From positions 7,244-71,243 of the forward strand of contig CAYUXZ010000008.1 of NCBI GenBank assembly GCA_964449135.1: 64,000 bases of DNA, read 5' to 3'. Shown here in pieces: positions 59,447 through 64,000 of the stretch. Made by a program: the position numbers and the translations under genes. Under the pieces are notes generated by a model that made no database searches, had not been told where the DNA came from, and saw only the letters and a list, made by a program, of their open reading frames with translations. Each line of letters opens with the position of its first letter. The first letter of the stretch is position 1. The DNA comes from SZAS-103 sp964449135. GTDB taxonomy: Bacteria > Pseudomonadota > Gammaproteobacteria > Xanthomonadales > Xanthomonadaceae.

Positions 59447-59815
59447 ATGCGCATCAGCGAAGCCGAATCGGTGGTCATGGAGCTGCTCTGGCAGCGCAGC
59501 CCGCTCGCCGCGGACGAGGTCGTGGCCGCGCTCGCCGGCGCGCAGGACTGGCAGGAGCCGACGATCAAGACCCTGCTCAACCGGCTGCTGAAGAAAAACG
59601 CGATCCGCGCGCGCAAGGACGGCCGCCGCTACCTCTACGCGCCGGTGCTCAAGCGCAGCGACTGGGTGCAGCGCGAAAGCGAGGGCCTGCTCGAGCGCCT
59701 GTTCGACGGCCGCGTCGCGCCGCTAGTTGCGCAGTTCGCCGAACGCCGCAAGCTCAGCCGCAAGGACGTCGCGGAGCTGCGCAAGCTGATCGCGGAGATC
59801 GAAGATGACCACTGA
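59447..59815 (+). CDS. BlaI/MecI/CopY-family transcriptional repressor
   Basis: 122 residues. The winged helix begins RISEAESVVMELLWQRSPLA, then WQEPTIKTLLNRLLKKNAIR (recognition helix) and ARKDGRRYLYAPV (wing), typical of BlaI. The C-terminal helix should dimerise; cleavage by the M56 partner would inactivate it. It overlaps the sensor gene by 11 nt. Start ATG 59447 follows the operators directly. Confidence 0.93.
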   Translation: MRISEAESVVMELLWQRSPLAADEVVAALAGAQDWQEPTIKTLLNRLLKKNAIRARKDGRRYLYAPVLKRSDWVQRESEGLLERLFDGRVAPLVAQFAERRKLSRKDVAELRKLIAEIEDDH

Positions 59816-61913
59816 ACTGCTGGCCTGGCTGATAGACGCCACACTCGCGACCTCGCTTGCCGCGCTCGCGGTCCTGCTGCTGCGCAAGCCGCTGCAGCGC
59901 TTTCTCGGCGCGGAGATCGCGTATCGTTTGTGGGTGGTGATTCCGCTCGCGGCGATCGCCGCAGGTTTCTCGCTGCCGCAACCGGCCCCGTCCGTGCAGG
60001 GCGCAACGCCGGTCGTGGCCGTGAGCGCATCGCCCGTCGTGGTGAGCGTGGTCAGCACCGTTCGCAGTGTCGCCAGCGATCGCTGGTTGCTCGTGGCGTG
60101 GCTGCTCGGCGCCTGTGCGCTGCTCGCGGTGTTCGTCTGGCAGCAGCGGCGATTCATCGCGAGGCTGCGTCTGCGTCAGGACGCACAGGGCGTCTGGCGC
60201 AGCGGCATCGCCGATGCGATGCCGTCGGTGCTTGGCGTGCTGCGGCAGAAGCTCGTCCTGCCGGCAAATTTCGAGAGCGACTACAGCGCCGAGGAACAGC
60301 AACTCGTGCTCGCCCACGAGCGCATGCACCAGCAACGCCGCGATCCGTGGGCGCTCGCGCTGTGCGCGCTGCTGCGCACGCTGTTCTGGTTCAACCCGAT
60401 CCTGCAGTTCGCGGCGACGCGATTCCGTCGCGATATCGAATCGGCCTGCGACGCGGCGGTGTTGCGCACGCAGCCCGTGTCGCGTCAGCGTTACGCGACC
60501 GCATTGCTCAAGGCCCACATTGCCGCCGGCGCGCTGCCGGTCGGTTGCCTGTGGAACCAGACCCCTCCCATGAAGGAGCGCATCATGTTGCTCAAACAGG
60601 CGGTTCCCGCGCGCACCGCGCGCCTGGCTGGCGCGATCCTCGTCGCGTTCGCCGCGATCGGCGCGACCGGCCTCGCGCTCGCCGGCCACGATTCGGCGAA
60701 GCAGACCGCGGACGCGCTCGCTGCGAGATCCGACGCGCACGCGCCGTTCTATCAGGTCAAGCTCGACATGAGCGTGGACGGCAAACCCGTCGCGCACCCG
60801 ACGGTGATCGCGCGTTCGGGCGACGAGGCGATGGTGAAGATCGACGAGAACGGCAAGGCCTGGGGCTTGAAGTTCCAGGTCGCGCCCGAGCCCGGATCGA
60901 AGAGCCACGCGGTGCGCATCGCCGGCGACGTGATCGGCGCCGACGAGAAACATGTGATCGGCCACGTCAACCTCGGCATGACTCCCGGTACGCCCGGCGT
61001 GATCGCGATGAACGACAAATCCGGCGGGCCGGCGTATCGCATCGAGGCGACGGTGACCGCCGCGCCGCCACCGCCGCAGCCTCCCATGCCGCCCATGGCT
61101 CCGCTGCCGCCTCTGCCACCGCCTCCACCAGACGCCCACGGCAAGGCGATGGTGCCGCCACCGCCACCTCCGCCGGCTCCTGGCGAGCGCCGCGAAATCC
61201 GCATCGTGACCGGCGGGCCCGGCGATGCGCCCGGAGGCGAGCGCATCGACAGCGATGAGGGCCTGCCCGAAGTCGATGCGGTGCCGGGGCAGCATCGCGA
61301 AGTGCGCGAAACCCGCACATGCTCCACGCCCGACGCACAGGGTCACAAGACATGCGATGTCAGGCGCGAAGTCCGGATCGTATCGTCGGGTGAGGCGATG
61401 GCGCCCCCACCGCCGGACGCGAATGCCAAAGGCCGCCGCGTGATCGTGACCGTCGAATCGAAGCACGACATGACCCCGCCGCCGTCTCCGCCACTGCCGC
61501 CGCTTCCGCCGGACGCCGCGAATGCACCGCAGCCGCCGGCGACACCCCCGCCGCCACCCGGACAGACGATGTCGCCGCAGCCGATGGGTGCCGTACCTGC
61601 CGCCAAGATGTCGTCGAGTGCGATCGCATCCACCGATGCACAACTCATTGAGTCGGTGCCTCCCGAATATCCGAGCCTGGCCCTGGCCCGGCGCATGGAA
61701 GGCAGGGTCGTCGTCGAGATGCTGATCGATGCGGACGGCAACGTCGAGCGCGCGAAGGTCGTGCAAGCAGGGCCGACGCACGCGTTCGACCAGTCCGCGC
61801 TCGCGGCCATCTCGAAGTGGAAGTTCCGTCCGGCCACTTCGCAGGGTCAGGCCATCGAGACCCGGGTGCAGAAGACGTTCGACTTTGCCCTCTCGCCGAA
61901 GCGAAGCGGCTGA
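59805..61913 (+). CDS. M56 (BlaR1-type) sensor protease fused to a TonB C-terminal domain
   Basis: 702 residues. Membrane helices lie at about 5-27, 40-56, 93-112 and 273-294. Between helices 3 and 4 is the M56 gluzincin site HERMH (171-175), with the third ligand Glu in IESACD (about 212). The periplasmic part has two similar strands (REIRIVTGG and REVRIVSSG) and long Pro-rich tracts (421-460, 534-595). It ends in a TonB C-terminal domain (618-695, ISKWKFRPATS). It lacks a penicillin-binding sensor domain, unlike BlaR1. It presumably cleaves the neighbouring repressor on an envelope signal; the signal is unknown. Confidence 0.9.
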   Translation: MTTELLAWLIDATLATSLAALAVLLLRKPLQRFLGAEIAYRLWVVIPLAAIAAGFSLPQPAPSVQGATPVVAVSASPVVVSVVSTVRSVASDRWLLVAWLLGACALLAVFVWQQRRFIARLRLRQDAQGVWRSGIADAMPSVLGVLRQKLVLPANFESDYSAEEQQLVLAHERMHQQRRDPWALALCALLRTLFWFNPILQFAATRFRRDIESACDAAVLRTQPVSRQRYATALLKAHIAAGALPVGCLWNQTPPMKERIMLLKQAVPARTARLAGAILVAFAAIGATGLALAGHDSAKQTADALAARSDAHAPFYQVKLDMSVDGKPVAHPTVIARSGDEAMVKIDENGKAWGLKFQVAPEPGSKSHAVRIAGDVIGADEKHVIGHVNLGMTPGTPGVIAMNDKSGGPAYRIEATVTAAPPPPQPPMPPMAPLPPLPPPPPDAHGKAMVPPPPPPPAPGERREIRIVTGGPGDAPGGERIDSDEGLPEVDAVPGQHREVRETRTCSTPDAQGHKTCDVRREVRIVSSGEAMAPPPPDANAKGRRVIVTVESKHDMTPPPSPPLPPLPPDAANAPQPPATPPPPPGQTMSPQPMGAVPAAKMSSSAIASTDAQLIESVPPEYPSLALARRMEGRVVVEMLIDADGNVERAKVVQAGPTHAFDQSALAAISKWKFRPATSQGQAIETRVQKTFDFALSPKRSG

Positions 61914-61932
61914 CCAACACCGGCACTGCAAT

Positions 61933-61961
61933 GCACGTCGCCCGCAATGCGGGCGACGTGC
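61933..61961. terminator. Bidirectional terminator between M56 and MBL genes
   Basis: GCACGTCGCCCGC-aat-GCGGGCGACGTGC, a perfect 13-bp stem between two convergent genes; no long U tract on either side. Confidence 0.75.
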
Positions 61962-61986
61962 TGCGATTCGACGATCGCGACGATCC

Positions 61987-62859
61987 CTAGATCGTGTCCA
62001 GCGGCAACTTGAGGTAACGCACGCCATTGTCCGACGCCGGCGGCAGTTCGCCGGCGCGGATGTTGACCTGGATCGACGGCAGCAGCAGCGCGGGCACCGC
62101 GAGCGTCGCGTCGCGCTGCGTACGCAGCCGCACGAACTCATCTTCCGTGGTGTCGGCGCGCACGTGGATGTTGCCACGCTTCTGCGCACCGATCGTGGTC
62201 TCGTAAGCGACCTCGCGGCTGCCGGGGCCGTAGTCGTGGCAGACGAACACGCGCGTTTCGTCGGGCAGTTCGTACAGGCGCCGGATCGAGCGATACAGCG
62301 TCGCCGCGTCGCCGCCGGGGAAATCACAGCGCGCGCTGCCGCCGTCGGGCATGAACAGGCTGTCGCCGACGAACAGCGCGTCGCCGATGAGATAGGCGAT
62401 CGAGTCGGCGGTGTGGCCGGGCACGCCGATCACCTGCGCGTCAATGCCGCCGACGGCGAAGCGTTCGCCATCGGCAAAGAGGTGATCGAACTGCGAACCG
62501 TCGCGCGCGAACGCGTCGCCGAGGTCGAATACGCCGGCAAAATGCTGCTGCACGGAGCGGATGCCCGCGCCGATCGCGATCTTCCCTCCGAGCTGCTGCC
62601 TGATGCGTTGTGCGGCCGACAGGTGATCGGCGTGCGCATGCGTTTCCAGGATCCAGTCGACCGCGAAATCGCGTTCGCGCAGCCAGGCGACGATCACGTC
62701 CGCCGAGGTGGTACCGGTGTGCGCGGACTTGATGTCGAAGTCGAGCGCGACGTCGATCACCGCCGCGCGCCGCGTCTGGGCATCGGCGACGACGTAGCTC
62801 CAGGTCGAGCTTTCCTTGTGGAAGAACGACTGGACGAGAGGGTGTGCGAGTGCATTCAT
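61987..62859 (-). CDS. MBL-fold metallo-hydrolase, persulfide-dioxygenase-like
   Basis: 290 residues from ATG 62859. Metal motif THAHADHL (H-x-H-x-D-H at 74-79), then VIGVPGHTADSIAYLIGDAL, FVGDSLFMPD and FVCHDYGPGS. The opening FFHKESSTWSYVVADAQTRR followed by AAVIDVALDFD resembles ETHE1/BLH-type sulfur-metabolism enzymes, which oxidise glutathione persulfide. It could also be another hydrolase of the glyoxalase II group. The upstream S1/P1 nuclease gene stops 9 nt before its start, so they are cotranscribed. Confidence 0.88.
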   Translation of the reverse strand: MNALAHPLVQSFFHKESSTWSYVVADAQTRRAAVIDVALDFDIKSAHTGTTSADVIVAWLRERDFAVDWILETHAHADHLSAAQRIRQQLGGKIAIGAGIRSVQQHFAGVFDLGDAFARDGSQFDHLFADGERFAVGGIDAQVIGVPGHTADSIAYLIGDALFVGDSLFMPDGGSARCDFPGGDAATLYRSIRRLYELPDETRVFVCHDYGPGSREVAYETTIGAQKRGNIHVRADTTEDEFVRLRTQRDATLAVPALLLPSIQVNIRAGELPPASDNGVRYLKLPLDTI

Positions 62860-62867
62860 GCGTGGCC

Positions 62868-63728
62868 TCAATGCGTGGCCGGAGGGACGAGCGCATTGTT
62901 GAGCAGAACCGCAAGCCGATGCCCCGCTTGGATCAGTCGGCGTTCCGCGAGCGGTCGCATCCGGTCAAGGTACGTCGCGTCCATCTTGTGCGAGGCGGGA
63001 TAGATGGACTCGGCAGCGACGATGCGGCAGGACTCCAGCGCCCAGTCCTTCGCGTCGCCGACCGCGGTTTCGTTGGTTGGCGCGTTCGCGTCGGGCGTCG
63101 CGCGCGCGGCGAGTTCGTCGGCGTAGCGATGTGCGCTCATGCCATGGCGCGCGATGATGTAGTAGTCCCATACCGAGTGCAGGTTGGTGCCCATCACGCC
63201 GTTGACGTAATTCTGCTTCACGTAATCCTGTGGCGGGATGTCGGTGCGCAGGCTGACCTGGAAATCGTTGCCGCCCTTGTCGTCCTTGTATCCGGCGTGC
63301 AGCGGCTGGTGCACGTCGCCGACGAGGTGCACGAGGAACTTCAGCGCATCCGCGCGCGCCTGCCGCGGCTGCGCGGGATCGGCGAGGATCTTTTCCTGGG
63401 CAGGAATCTGTTCGATCACGCAGTCGCCATCGGGACAGTCGCGTTGCGGCAAGTAGTTGCAGTCGCCGCGCGGGAAATCGTCGTAGTGCCACTTCTGCGT
63501 CTTCTTGAAGCGGTCCGGATCGCTCTGGCGCAGGGTGTCGGCCCAGTTCGCGACGCCGGCGAGGGTCGGTTCGGATTCCCCGTGCAACAGGTCGGCGACC
63601 GCGGCGGCGGTCTGCGGCGTGAGCTCGCGCTGCGCGAGTTCGCCGACGATGCGGTGGCCTTCCGGGCCCCAGGCCAGCGCGGGCGCGGCGCAGAGCAGGG
63701 CGGACAGGGCGATCGTCGAGAATCGCAT
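62868..63728 (-). CDS. S1/P1-type zinc nuclease, secreted
   Basis: 286 residues from ATG 63728. The signal peptide MRFSTIALSALLCAAPALA is followed by W20, the N-terminal Trp that serves as a zinc ligand in S1/P1 nucleases after cleavage. GPEGHRIVGELA (His), KWHYDDFPRG and HLVGDVHQPLHAGYKDDKGG, NDF, and NLHSVWDYYI carry the other zinc ligands. Four Cys are placed for disulfides. It should degrade single-stranded nucleic acids in the periplasm or outside the cell and so release phosphate and nucleosides. Confidence 0.92.
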   Translation of the reverse strand: MRFSTIALSALLCAAPALAWGPEGHRIVGELAQRELTPQTAAAVADLLHGESEPTLAGVANWADTLRQSDPDRFKKTQKWHYDDFPRGDCNYLPQRDCPDGDCVIEQIPAQEKILADPAQPRQARADALKFLVHLVGDVHQPLHAGYKDDKGGNDFQVSLRTDIPPQDYVKQNYVNGVMGTNLHSVWDYYIIARHGMSAHRYADELAARATPDANAPTNETAVGDAKDWALESCRIVAAESIYPASHKMDATYLDRMRPLAERRLIQAGHRLAVLLNNALVPPATH

Positions 63729-63881
63729 CGGGCTGCGATAACGCGGGCGAATGGGCATATGCGGTCTGGTCAGCGGCAGGGGTGTGATGCGAAGGTCCGG
63801 ACGGTTAAAATACGCGACTCGGCGGCGCTACGCATCGTCGCATCCCCACATTCCACAACTGTCCGCATTCAGGAGTCCTCC

Positions 63882-64000
63882 ATGGCGATCAAAGTCGCGA
63901 TCAACGGTTTTGGCCGCATCGGCCGCAACGTGCTGCGTTCGGCGGTGCAGAACTTCGCTGGCGACATCCAGATCGTCGCGATCAACGACCTGCTCGAGCC
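63882..64000 (+). CDS. gap: Start of glyceraldehyde-3-phosphate dehydrogenase (partial)
   Basis: Only the first 39 codons are present; the gene runs off the right edge. IKVAINGFGRIGRNVLRSAV is the NAD-binding start of GAPDH (GFGRIGR), followed by VQIVAINDLLE-type residues (IQIVAINDLLE). AGGAG lies 6 nt before the ATG. GAPDH oxidises glyceraldehyde 3-phosphate in glycolysis. A -10-like TAAAAT lies at 63806-63811; no clear -35 was found. Confidence 0.93.
   Translation, partial: MAIKVAINGFGRIGRNVLRSAVQNFAGDIQIVAINDLLE

Noticed and set aside
59805..61913. A beta-lactam sensor (true BlaR1)
   Set aside because: The M56 domain is clear, but no penicillin-binding sensor motifs (S-x-x-K, S-x-N, K-T-G) appear in the periplasmic part, and there is no beta-lactamase gene nearby.
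1..64000. Anti-phage defence system, toxin-antitoxin pair, prophage or integron
   Set aside because: I looked for reverse transcriptase, Cas, restriction, Abi-type, integrase, transposase and toxin motifs and found none that I could support.

Overview
This is ordinary chromosome from a high-GC gammaproteobacterium, most likely of the order Lysobacterales (Xanthomonadales; Lysobacteraceae or Rhodanobacteraceae). The inference rests on several traits seen together. A PPi-type phosphofructokinase lies close to an H+-pumping pyrophosphatase start. Adenylate kinase is the short-lid form. The gene orders zapA-6S RNA-fau, gmk-rpoZ-spoT-ridA-recG and mrcA/pilMNOPQ are gammaproteobacterial. GTG and TTG starts and 1-11 nt gene overlaps are frequent. 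No tRNA, rRNA, intact insertion sequence, prophage, CRISPR array or recognised defence system was found.

Layout. 1-8.2 kb: start of hppA, a CsgG/SH3 envelope protein, PPi-phosphofructokinase, adk, mpl, a Lon-N protein, an SDR and a glyoxalase. 8.2-15.6 kb, almost all minus strand: a Cys/Met PLP enzyme, hemL, thiE, a divergent rubredoxin, a SirB1 protein, DUF192, rpiA, an EVE protein, fau, 6S RNA, zapA and its coiled-coil partner. 15.6-23.9 kb: a 1557-residue propeller-PAS-GGDEF-EAL sensor inserted beside ygfB-pepP, then an M14 peptidase. 23.9-29.1 kb: a hairpin-rich repeat region, pepQ, PilZ and DUF1631 genes, and a second hairpin cluster. 29.1-34.2 kb: btuB behind a cobalamin riboswitch, then a tight minus-strand chain rph-rdgB-ABM-hemW-CPXCG. 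34.3-43.9 kb: yicC, gmk, rpoZ, spoT, ridA, recG, a nucleoside hydrolase, rpmE2 and gltA. 43.9-54.3 kb: an unknown gene, mrcA (PBP1A), the divergent pilMNOPQ operon ending in a strong terminator, and a cNMP-binding/EAL protein. 54.4-64.0 kb: tkt, a short TonB-like protein, a GFA protein, an acetyl-CoA hydrolase-family enzyme, a BlaI repressor with an M56/TonB-fused sensor protease, an MBL hydrolase, an S1/P1 nuclease and the start of gap.

How the genes connect. HppA and PPi-PFK suggest a glycolysis tied to pyrophosphate and membrane energy. RpoZ, SpoT and 6S RNA are stress and stationary-phase control of RNA polymerase. Three c-di-GMP-related proteins (propeller-GGDEF-EAL, PilZ, cNBD-EAL) accompany the type IV pilus secretin operon. 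The most unusual parts are the BlaI/M56-TonB module with a pair of TTAC-N4-GTAA operators, and a family of intergenic hairpins with a constant tcca/tgga loop and varying but self-complementary stems.
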